A DNA stretch of 5,360 nucleotides. Origin: Treponema sp. GTDB taxonomy: Bacteria > Spirochaetota > Spirochaetia > Treponematales > Breznakiellaceae. A program made the translations under genes and the position numbers. Numbering within the stretch: position 1 is the first letter of the stretch; every line of letters starts with the position of its first letter. The notes under the pieces are model-generated. The model did no database searches. It was not told where the DNA came from and worked only from the letters and a program-made list of their open reading frames with translations. Where the stretch lies: NCBI GenBank assembly GCA_031258505.1, contig JAIRMT010000172.1:1-5360 (forward strand). Reading direction: 5' to 3'. Of this stretch, positions 1 through 5,360 are shown piece by piece.

Positions 1-93
1 CAGCGCCGTATAGAAATTGTCCCGCCGCCCCGCGCGTATACGGGCTTTACGGTAGTTAAGAGACGCTCAAGCCTTCCCTTAGAGACACTCTAA
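1..93 (+). CDS. Possible C-terminal end of an unidentified gene, cut by the window's left edge
   Basis: Plus frame 1 is open from the first base to a TAA at 91-93. It reads QRRIEIVPPPRAYTGFTVVK and then about ten more residues encoded by the 23-bp repeat tract. The part before the repeat (1-57) has a protein-like composition and no rare codons. The original end of the protein may have been replaced by the repeat. The opposite strand is also open over 1-66, ending in residues such as RRDNFYTAL, so the coding strand is not certain. No family is recognised and the fragment is too short to identify. This is a weak call based only on an open frame and its composition. Confidence 0.25.
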   Translation, partial: QRRIEIVPPPRAYTGFTVVKRRSSLPLETL

Positions 94-165
94 GCCATAG
101 CTTAGAGACACTCTAAGCCATAGCTTAGAGACGCTCTAAGCCTTCCCTTAGAGACACTCTAAGCC
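56..165. repeat. Five tandem 23-bp palindromic repeat units
   Basis: Units start at 56, 79, 102, 125 and 148; the last is cut short at about 165. Each has a 17-bp core, CTTAGAG-ACA/ACG-CTCTAAG, which is a perfect 7-bp inverted repeat around a 3-base loop. A 6-bp linker follows, either CCATAG or CCTTCC. Units 2 and 3 have the ACA loop and ATAG linker; units 1 and 4 have the ACG loop and TTCC linker. The first unit carries one inserted and one missing base in its core, so its stem is imperfect while its length is kept. Because 23 is not a multiple of three, the tract changes reading frame from unit to unit and places TAA stops on both strands. There are no T-tracts after the stems, so these do not look like intrinsic terminators. 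Confidence 0.9.
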
Positions 166-169
166 CTGC

Positions 170-349
170 TTCCACGAACCGGCTGATTTTTATGCGTTTA
201 TCCTGAGCCGCGCCCGCCAGAGAACTTGACGGCCTGTCGAGTCGCTCATCAAGCAGAGCGGCTAAACCCATGTAAAACGCTTTGACCGCCTCTTGAGCGA
301 GAAGTAGCCGTCCCTGAGCAGAAGCATGGGCAGGCAGGCTTGGATACAT
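170..349 (-). pseudogene. Probable coding remnant, unidentified
   Basis: The minus strand is open from about 355 down to a TAA at 127-125 inside the 23-bp repeats. From the ATG at 349 it reads MYPSLPAHASAQGRLLLAQE, followed by a helix-prone, Leu/Ala-rich stretch with FYMGLAALLDERLD and ending near SRFVEAGL at about 170. Beyond that the residues are encoded by the repeat units. The composition and codon choice look like real protein, but there is no ribosome binding site before the ATG and the 74-codon frame ends in repeat DNA. It may continue the neighbouring frameshifted remnant (394-561) in another frame, or be a piece of another gene. I do not recognise the family. Confidence 0.3.
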
Positions 350-393
350 GGCGCGCTATACATTGGGTGAATTGCAGGAGTGTCTTCCGTGAT

Positions 394-561
394 GGGAAAA
401 TCACTCGCGCTTATGATGATAGCATCAGCCTCTATCTCATCAAGGTTATCCATTGCCTTGACAACATAGCGATAGCGGATAAGTAACAACCGAGTGGGTT
501 TATTTATAGAAGGAAACAAGCGCGCTTACCTCATCAGGGGCAATGACCATGACAGTTTCAT
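394..561 (-). pseudogene. Frameshifted remnant of a gene that followed the secreted-protein gene
   Basis: The ATG at 561-559 lies 6 bases after the stop codon of the upstream gene (570-568), as expected for a coupled operon partner. In that frame only about ten codons follow. Restoring one A in the A-run at 558-556 gives MKTVMVIAPDEVSALVSFYK, which stops at TAA 502-500. A second shift near 504 continues as NKPTRLLLIRYRYVVKAMDN and on to EADAIIISASDFP, ending at 394. Beyond this, up to the TAG at 264-262, the sequence no longer looks protein-like. The layout, with a first strand ending VMVIAPDE and a later ADAIIISASDFP, resembles a degenerate response-regulator receiver fold, but that is inference. 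The long intact frames of its neighbours argue against general sequencing error, although two local indels in the read or assembly remain possible. Confidence 0.5.
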
Positions 562-567
562 ACTGCG

Positions 568-1512
568 CTATTCAGTACCCAGATTCAGTACCGTGTAATC
601 CACAATGGTCCAGATATCAGCCTTTCGTTGCAGATAATAGGTGTAGCGCTTACGCTCGGTGAAGTTATTTCCTATCCTGAATTTTTCCTGAACAACAACA
701 GTTCCCTCGTCAGCGGTGTAAGAAGTTCGCTCGATCTGGAATTCTGTAGGAATCAGGGCAATATCCGTGTCAATCACCGCGCTTTGCAAGTCAGCGCGGT
801 AGCGGGCAAGCAGTCGTTGCCGGCCTTCCTCAGATTCAGCCCGCCATTCCCGCTGACGCACACTATCACGAGCGATCATGGCCTCCAAGTCAAGGTATAA
901 GAAGAACTTTTCCCACTGAGACCTTTGCCGCGCTGTTAAGAAGTATTCCACCACCTGATCCGGCGGCAGTTTTTCCCGTACCAGCAGGGCATTAGTCGCC
1001 GAATCCAGTTCCTGTGGCACACCGTTGACGTCAGGCAGTATGCCCGGACGAATACTGAGCGAGAGTCGGTTCGATTCCAGCACCCGCGCGTTTGTTGTAC
1101 GGTAGAGTTCCGGGTAAAGCGATGCCCATACCACGAAAGAACCGCTCTGCGACAGCGTTACATAGTCGCGGATGTCCTCAACAAACGAGAATGACTCCCC
1201 ACTTTCCAGAGAAATCTCCCGAAAGAACACCTGCTGGTTCTGGTTCCGCCTACGCATGAAGGTCTCGGCACTCGCTAGTGCCACATTTGACTGGGTTCTC
1301 ACCTCAAAGTCAAGGGAAAACACCCGCTCATCCGCCAGCTTAAAGCGAAACGGCATCGGACTATCGTTATTTATCGTTACCTGAACATAGATTGGCGAAC
1401 CAGCAGTGTAATATATCTGCTTGTCAAAGTAACGAATACTGAAAGTAACATCAGCGAACATATTGAAAGAGGCCAGCATCAAAAGCGCCGCTATAAGAAT
1501 ACGCTGTTTCAT
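568..1512 (-). CDS. Secreted two-domain protein: signal peptide, Ig-like beta domain, NTF2-like C-terminal domain
   Basis: The frame opens at ATG 1524, but I place the start at ATG 1512. GGAG at 1522-1519 sits 6 bases before that codon, and nothing like a ribosome site precedes 1524. The product is then 314 residues. Residues 1-20 form a typical Sec signal peptide (MKQR, a hydrophobic core, then NMFA before Asp21). There is no lipobox cysteine, so the mature protein is probably periplasmic rather than a lipoprotein. Residues about 21-157 alternate short hydrophobic strands with polar turns (IYVQVTINN, FRFKLADERVFSLDFEV, GSFVVWASLYPE), suggesting an immunoglobulin-like beta-sandwich. Residues about 180-314 run from PPDQVVEYFLTARQRSQWEK through a charged helical stretch (EWRAESEEGRQRLLARYRAD) to strands ending DIWTIVDYTVLN, which suggests an NTF2-like fold. 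Both fold calls are inferred from pattern, not search. It is divergent from mfd, and a broken gene follows 6 bases after its stop. No enzyme motif is visible and the function is unknown. Confidence 0.85.
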   Translation of the reverse strand: MKQRILIAALLMLASFNMFADVTFSIRYFDKQIYYTAGSPIYVQVTINNDSPMPFRFKLADERVFSLDFEVRTQSNVALASAETFMRRRNQNQQVFFREISLESGESFSFVEDIRDYVTLSQSGSFVVWASLYPELYRTTNARVLESNRLSLSIRPGILPDVNGVPQELDSATNALLVREKLPPDQVVEYFLTARQRSQWEKFFLYLDLEAMIARDSVRQREWRAESEEGRQRLLARYRADLQSAVIDTDIALIPTEFQIERTSYTADEGTVVVQEKFRIGNNFTERKRYTYYLQRKADIWTIVDYTVLNLGTE

Positions 1513-1518
1513 CATATA

Positions 1519-1522
1519 CTCC
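1519..1522 (-). promoter_or_regulatory. Shine-Dalgarno GGAG that sets the secreted protein's start
   Basis: On the minus strand GGAG lies 6 bases before ATG 1512 and 3 bases before ATG 1515. The most upstream ATG (1524) overlaps this site and has only TTTATAAAGACAC before it. The site therefore favours the start at 1512 (MKQR...), which also gives the cleanest signal peptide. Confidence 0.6.
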
Positions 1523-1530
1523 ATGTGTCT

Positions 1531-1559
1531 TTATAAAGGATCGAGAAATCTATTATAGT
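1531..1559 (+). promoter_or_regulatory. Weak candidate promoter for mfd
   Basis: TATAGT at 1554-1559 matches 5 of 6 bases of a -10 box. The hexamer 17 bases upstream, TTATAA at 1531-1536, matches the -35 box at only 3 of 6. If used, transcription would start near 1566 and leave a leader of only about 9 bases before ATG 1575, which fits the lack of a clear ribosome site there. The box overlaps the opposing TATAAT of the divergent gene. Confidence 0.3.
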
Positions 1560-1579
1560 AATCGGTAAACTATTATGAA
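1552..1579 (-). promoter_or_regulatory. Candidate sigma70-type promoter for the secreted-protein gene
   Basis: The minus strand carries a perfect TATAAT at 1557-1552. A weak -35, TTCATA (1579-1574, 4 of 6 matches to TTGACA), lies 16 bases upstream. Transcription would begin near 1545, giving a leader of about 33 bases before ATG 1512 that contains the GGAG site. The -35 overlaps the first codons of mfd. Confidence 0.45.
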
Positions 1580-4500
1580 TACCTTATCTTTCAAAGGCGT
1601 TTCTGTTGGAAATACTGTTTCCATGGGAAACGCCGTTTCCGCTTCACCAGCAGTTTCTTCGGTCATATCAGCCTTTAAGCAGAAGCGCTTCCCTCTGGAG
1701 ATTGATGCGATTAACGGCGCACTCACGTCCACGTTACTCACGCTTTTCTTTCAGCATGACGCAGGGCCGTATCTTGTTGTAGCCCCAACCGAGAACGAGG
1801 CTATTACCTTTTCTTCCGACTTAGAAAGTCTCGGCGTACCTTCGCGGGTTTTCCCTTGGTGGGGCGCGCTCCCTTACCGTGATCTAGCCCTGTCATCGCC
1901 CGTGTTTGGAGAACGCTGCGCTCTGTTGAGCGGGCTTGTGCGGGGTAAAGCGCCGGCCATCATCGCATCGCAACGCGCCTTTCTCACCCCGTTGCCTCCA
2001 CCAGAGTACCTGCGCAAGCTGCTTGTTACGGTTAAGACCAGCGGCAGGCTTGATACGGTCGTACTCGCCGCCCTGCTTGTCCGCTATGGCTACACGCGGG
2101 TTCCACGAGTGCAGGTGCATGGCGAGTTCGCCCTGCGTGGTGAGGTACTCGACATATTCATGGCTGGCGATGATGCGGCCTACCGTGTTCAGTTTGATTT
2201 TAACCATGTGGAATCCATTAAGCGCTTTGATCCGCAGGATCAGAGTGGGCAGGAAAAAGTGAGCGAACTGGTGATCCGTCCCCTTAAGGAAGTGGTCTGG
2301 TCTGATGAGCGTATTGAGGCGTTAAGCGTTAATCTCACGGCTTTTGACGAATTTACCACCAATGGCGTGCGTCTCCTCGAAAACCTTATGGAAAAACGCG
2401 CGGCAGCCGGCGAAGAACTCTTCTTCCCCCTGGCTTTTCCCCAGAGCGCCACCCTGCTGGACTATCTCGGTCCCAACGGAACTGTTATCTACCTTGACCG
2501 AGAGCGCCTTGAAAACGCCCGCGAAGCTATGGAACGCGAATACCATAAGCTCTTTAACCTTGCCATACGGACACATGAAGTCCCGCGTCCTGAACGCATA
2601 CTGCTTGAGTTTCGTATGCTGTTTCAGAAAGCGCCCTGCCGTGTCTCCTTTATGACCATGACAGGCGGCGGCGAAGAAGGCGCAACCCGTTGTTCCGTTG
2701 CCAGTGAGCCGAGCCGGAGCTTCTTCGGTAATATCAACTACTTAAAGGAAGAATTCGCAACGCTCATACAAAACAGTTGGCGAATCTTTGTGGCCGCTGA
2801 ATCTGACGTCCAAGCCAGACGTATAGAGGAACTCTTAAGCGACTTCAAAGCAGGCTCTAAACAGACAAAGCTAAAAGGGCAGGCGCTGACGATTATGCCG
2901 CATCCCCTCTCAGCAGGCTTTTCTTTACCTGACATAAAACTGATCGTGATTGAGGAGAACGAGATTTTCGGCAGACGCAAACGTGTTCCTCACTCACTCA
3001 AAACCGCAAAGAGTATGGCCATTGATACCTTTGTTGAACTCAACCCAGGCGATTATGTGGTCCATGTGAACTATGGGATCGGCTTGTTTAAGGGAATCGA
3101 GCGGGTGAAGGTATTGGGCAATGAGCGGGATTATATAAAACTGGAGTATCAGGACGCCGAAGTCGTTTTTGTCCCCATTGAGCAGGTGAATCTCGTACAG
3201 CGCTACATAGGTAACCAAGGAACCGCGCCGCGTCTGGATAAGCTCGGTTCAAAATCATGGGAAAACCGCAAACGCAAGGTAAAAAAGTCGGTCGAAGACA
3301 TTGCGGAACAGCTCATCACCCTCTATTCAAAGCGCAAACAGGTTCCGGGATTCGCGTTTCCCCGCGATACCGAGTGGCAGACCATGTTCGAGGCGGCATT
3401 TCCCTATGAGGAAACCGAAGACCAGCTTCGCTGTGTAGAAGAAATCAAGGCTGATATGGAAAACCCACACCCCATGGACCGCCTTGTCTGCGGCGACGTT
3501 GGGTATGGCAAAACCGAAGTTGCGATACGCGCCTGTTTCAAGGCAATCATGGGCGGTAAGCAAGCCGCCTTTCTCGCGCCTACTACCATACTGGCTGAAC
3601 AGCACTTTGAAAACTTTCAGGAGCGCTTCACCCAGTTTCCAGTACGTATAGCCATGCTTTCACGTTTTGTTGAAAAATCCGCAGTAAAGAAAACCCTTGA
3701 GGCAGTGAAGAACGGTGAAATCGACTTGCTGGTGGGAACCCACCGGATCATTCAGAAGGACGTAGTGTTCAAGAACCTCGGCTTCATGGTCATTGACGAG
3801 GAGCAGCGCTTCGGGGTTAAGGACAAGGAACGGCTCAAGCAGTTCAAGACCAACGTGGATTGCCTCACGCTTTCAGCCACGCCCATACCCCGAACCCTGC
3901 ACATGAGCCTCCTCAAGATACGCGACATGAGTCTCCTCACGACCCCGCCCCAGAACCGCCGCCCCATCGAAACTGTGGTTGAGGAGTATGACGAGGAGCG
4001 GGTGGCTCTGGCAATCCGGCGGGAGGTAGAACGCGGGGGACAGATTTTCTTTTTGCATAACCGTATCGAAGACCTGGACGAAACCCGCGTCAAACTGGAG
4101 CGTTTGGTACCTGAGATGCTGGTGGATACTGCTCATGGCCAGATGAACGCTCATGAACTTGAAGATGTGATGCACCGTTTCATTCACGGCGGTTTCCATG
4201 TACTAGTATCCACGACGATTATTGAAAACGGCATTGATATTCCCAACGTAAATACTATCATCATTGACCGCGCTGATATGTACGGCGTGTCCCAGCTCTA
4301 CCAGCTTCGGGGCCGCGTGGGGCGTTCTGACCGTGTGGCTTACGCTTACCTTTTTTACCCCAAAGACCGGGCGCTCTCTGAACTGGCAATGAAGCGGCTG
4401 CAGGTTATATCCGACTTCACCGAGCTTGGCGCCGGCTTTAAGATCGCTATGAAGGACATGGAAATCCGGGGCGCAGGCAATCTGCTTGGCCGTGAACAGT

Positions 4501-5036
4501 CCGGCGACATCTACTCGGTTGGCTTTGACCTCTATCTCCGGCTTCTGGACGAGGCGATCCATCGGCTTGAGGATGAACACTACGAAGCTGAAACCGAAAC
4601 GCTCATGGAGCTGGAATACACAGGCTTTATCCCCGACTCATACATCGAAGGTCCACAGGAAAAGATGGAGGTATACAAGAAAATCGCGGCTGTACGTGAA
4701 AAAGAAGAACTGGAGCATGTTTATACCGAACTTCTTGACCGCTTTGGTCCCCTGCCCGACGAGGCAGCTTCGCTCCTTGCCCTGGCGGAACTGCGCGTCC
4801 TCTGCCGCAACCTTGCAATCGCCTCGCTGAAGGAACGCGCTGGTCTGGTCCGCGTGGAGTTTGCCAAAGTGAGCCGAATGAACGTGGAACGACTGCTTCG
4901 CCTTATAAAGGAATCTCGCGGCAAGGTAAAGCTCGACCCTCATGCCCCTAATGTCCTAATTCTGACGGTAGGCGCCATTGGTCTCAAAGAAAAGAGCGAG
5001 TTTATCCGGGAAAAACTCGCTAGGCTGGTGAGTTGA
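1575..5036 (+). CDS. mfd: Transcription-repair coupling factor Mfd
   Basis: This cytoplasmic ATP-driven DNA translocase binds RNA polymerase stalled at a lesion, pushes it off and recruits UvrA for nucleotide excision repair. The 1153 residues match the family's usual length (E. coli Mfd is 1148). The domains run in canonical order. A UvrB-like N-terminal module contains WWGALPY (95-101) and HGEFALRGEVLDIF (182-195). The RNA-polymerase-interacting CarD-like domain starts at GDYVVHVNYGIG (492) and ends about 560, followed by a basic relay helix from W562. The helicase motor has Walker A GDVGYGKT (640-647), APTT (668-671), GTHR (721-724), DEEQ (741-744), SATPIPRT (767-774), STTIIENGIDIP (879-890) and QLRGRVGR (910-917). 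The translocation motif runs from ELGAGFKIA to GREQSG (950-977). The C-terminal regulatory domain includes GFIPDSYI (1017-1024). All catalytic residues are present and there is no frameshift. An in-frame TAA at 1566-1568 makes ATG 1575 the earliest start, but no good ribosome site precedes it. The N-terminus carries a duplicated segment (VGNTVS/MGNAVS), and ATG 1623 is a possible alternative start. Confidence 0.98.
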   Translation: MNTLSFKGVSVGNTVSMGNAVSASPAVSSVISAFKQKRFPLEIDAINGALTSTLLTLFFQHDAGPYLVVAPTENEAITFSSDLESLGVPSRVFPWWGALPYRDLALSSPVFGERCALLSGLVRGKAPAIIASQRAFLTPLPPPEYLRKLLVTVKTSGRLDTVVLAALLVRYGYTRVPRVQVHGEFALRGEVLDIFMAGDDAAYRVQFDFNHVESIKRFDPQDQSGQEKVSELVIRPLKEVVWSDERIEALSVNLTAFDEFTTNGVRLLENLMEKRAAAGEELFFPLAFPQSATLLDYLGPNGTVIYLDRERLENAREAMEREYHKLFNLAIRTHEVPRPERILLEFRMLFQKAPCRVSFMTMTGGGEEGATRCSVASEPSRSFFGNINYLKEEFATLIQNSWRIFVAAESDVQARRIEELLSDFKAGSKQTKLKGQALTIMPHPLSAGFSLPDIKLIVIEENEIFGRRKRVPHSLKTAKSMAIDTFVELNPGDYVVHVNYGIGLFKGIERVKVLGNERDYIKLEYQDAEVVFVPIEQVNLVQRYIGNQGTAPRLDKLGSKSWENRKRKVKKSVEDIAEQLITLYSKRKQVPGFAFPRDTEWQTMFEAAFPYEETEDQLRCVEEIKADMENPHPMDRLVCGDVGYGKTEVAIRACFKAIMGGKQAAFLAPTTILAEQHFENFQERFTQFPVRIAMLSRFVEKSAVKKTLEAVKNGEIDLLVGTHRIIQKDVVFKNLGFMVIDEEQRFGVKDKERLKQFKTNVDCLTLSATPIPRTLHMSLLKIRDMSLLTTPPQNRRPIETVVEEYDEERVALAIRREVERGGQIFFLHNRIEDLDETRVKLERLVPEMLVDTAHGQMNAHELEDVMHRFIHGGFHVLVSTTIIENGIDIPNVNTIIIDRADMYGVSQLYQLRGRVGRSDRVAYAYLFYPKDRALSELAMKRLQVISDFTELGAGFKIAMKDMEIRGAGNLLGREQSGDIYSVGFDLYLRLLDEAIHRLEDEHYEAETETLMELEYTGFIPDSYIEGPQEKMEVYKKIAAVREKEELEHVYTELLDRFGPLPDEAASLLALAELRVLCRNLAIASLKERAGLVRVEFAKVSRMNVERLLRLIKESRGKVKLDPHAPNVLILTVGAIGLKEKSEFIREKLARLVS
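1605..1640 (+). repeat. 18-bp imperfect tandem duplication with inverted repeats in the 5' end of mfd
   Basis: Bases 1605-1622 and 1623-1640 match at 13 of 18 positions and encode VGNTVS and MGNAVS. GGAAACG-C-CGTTTCC (1626-1640) is a perfect 7-bp inverted repeat. GGAAA (1608-1612) can also pair with TTTCC (1618-1622), and that TTTCC can instead pair with GGAAA (1626-1630). The in-frame ATG 1623 lies in the loop of the middle pairing. Confidence 0.8.
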
Positions 5037-5195
5037 GCAACGCAGTACACTCACTGCACGTATCGCCAAACCGGGGCTTCAAGAAAGAAGACCTCGAATG
5101 AGTCAGCCCCCGCTTGTGGGCGGGGTTGTTTTGTTCAGTTTTTTTATAAAAAGCGCTTGACAAGAACAGCGCCGGCGTGTAACTATAGAAAAATC
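5037..5195. other. Intergenic stretch between mfd and the repeat ORF
   Basis: Apart from the terminator, this stretch holds only short inverted repeats. These are GCAGT/ACTGC around a 6-base loop (5042-5057), the perfect 12-bp palindrome TTTTTATAAAAA (5141-5152), AAGCGCTT (5151-5158) and CGCCGGCG (5170-5177). A consensus -35 hexamer, TTGACA, occurs at 5157-5162, but no good -10 lies 16-18 bases from it. I see no RNA gene and no separate coding region with a start codon. Confidence 0.5.
5106..5145 (+). terminator. Rho-independent terminator after mfd
   Basis: About 70 bases after the mfd stop, CCCCGC (5108-5113) can pair with GCGGGG (5120-5125) around a 6-base loop. It is followed by the T-rich stretch TTGTTTTGTT and a run of seven T at 5139-5145. 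A strong GC stem with a following T-tract fits an intrinsic terminator for mfd. The first T-stretch is interrupted by G, and the cleaner T-run starts 13 bases after the stem, so efficiency is uncertain. Confidence 0.7.
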
Positions 5196-5360
5196 ATGAA
5201 AAGAACGGCGGTCGGCAATTCCGCTTTGAGGAATTTTGCGCAATCTTCACCACGGCGTCCTGCGTCCTGCGTCCTGCGTCCTGCGTCCTGCGTCCTGCGT
5301 CCTGCGTCCTGCGTCCTGCGTCCTGCGTCCTGCGTCCTGCGTCCTGCGTCCTGCGTCCTG
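5196..5360 (+). CDS. Possible repeat-containing ORF, incomplete at the right edge
   Basis: From ATG 5196 the frame is open for 55 codons to the window's end. The first 20 residues are unique (MKRTAVGNSA, then LRNFAQSSPR) and basic. The next 35 are five copies of RPASCVL, encoded by 15 copies of CGTCCTG that begin exactly on a codon boundary (5256). No clear ribosome site precedes the ATG (TAGAAAAATC), and the only promoter-like sign is an isolated TTGACA at 5157-5162. The open frame through the repeat proves little, because the heptamer has no stop codon in any frame. It could be the start of a gene whose remainder lies beyond the window, or a chance frame. No family is recognised. Confidence 0.25.
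   Translation, partial: MKRTAVGNSALRNFAQSSPRRPASCVLRPASCVLRPASCVLRPASCVLRPASCVL
5256..5360. repeat. Tandem heptanucleotide repeat, 15 perfect copies of CGTCCTG, reaching the window edge
   Basis: The array is uninterrupted and identical in all 15 copies, ending on a full unit at the last base, so its true length is unknown. Seven bases per unit give a 21-base coding period: every plus frame reads the cycle RPASCVL, and every minus frame reads QDAGRRT. None contains a stop. Perfect identity suggests recent expansion or strand slippage. The array may also be where the assembly ended. Confidence 0.98.

Noticed and set aside
56..165. CRISPR-like array
   Set aside because: The regularly spaced palindromes superficially fit, but the linkers are only 6 bases, are themselves repeated, and no cas gene is present.
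628..900. Plus-strand 90-codon frame antisense to the secreted-protein gene
   Set aside because: It lies entirely inside a well-supported minus-strand gene and has no homology-like features or ribosome site. The other frames opposite or inside mfd and this gene were dismissed for the same reason.
1553..1741. Minus-strand frame across the mfd start with TET/PMET repeats
   Set aside because: Its repetitive residues are the reverse reading of the mfd 18-bp duplication, and it overlaps the divergent promoter region.
5042..5057. GCAGT/ACTGC hairpin just after mfd as a terminator or RNA element
   Set aside because: The 5-bp stem has no T-tract after it, and the stronger terminator is at 5106-5145.
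5157..5189. Sigma70 promoter with TTGACA
   Set aside because: The -35 is perfect, but TATAGA (5184-5189) is 21 bases away and the hexamers at 17-18 bases match poorly.
5037..5360. Continuation of the mfd frame past its TGA into the heptamer repeat with no further stop (108 codons)
   Set aside because: The first 53 codons are not protein-like, a terminator hairpin lies within them, the heptamer cannot encode a stop, and Mfd is already full length at 5036. Chance is the simplest explanation.

Overview
The window has one unmistakable gene, a complete mfd (transcription-repair coupling factor, plus strand). A second intact gene diverges from it on the minus strand and encodes a secreted two-domain protein that I cannot name. 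Both flanks hold gene debris and simple repeats. Base composition is near 50% GC. The gene style, and the Mfd and secreted-protein sequences, suggest a treponeme-like spirochaete of moderate GC. This is an impression from reading the proteins, not a database result, and its confidence is low to moderate.

Layout from left to right. Bases 1-93 contain the possible C-terminal end of a plus-strand gene. It runs into five tandem 23-bp units (56-165), each carrying a perfect 7-bp inverted repeat. Bases 170-561 hold broken coding sequence on the minus strand: one small remnant in an unidentified frame, and one clearer remnant that needs at least two frame corrections to read as a protein. Bases 568-1512 encode the secreted protein. 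Bases 1513-1574 are a short divergent control region in which -10-like hexamers for the two directions overlap. Bases 1575-5036 are mfd. Bases 5037-5195 hold a probable intrinsic terminator and short palindromes. From 5196 a new open frame starts and runs into 15 perfect copies of the heptamer CGTCCTG, which reach the window's end.

Mfd is a housekeeping DNA-repair protein. It binds stalled RNA polymerase, removes it with its DNA translocase motor and hands the lesion to UvrA. The divergent secreted protein has no evident functional link to it. The most unusual parts are the repeat tracts. The right-hand heptamer has no stop codon in any of the six frames and reads as the same seven residues in each plus frame. 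A copy-number change would therefore keep the repeat peptide and switch only the frame of whatever follows. I see no evidence of a complete new defence or mobile system in this window.
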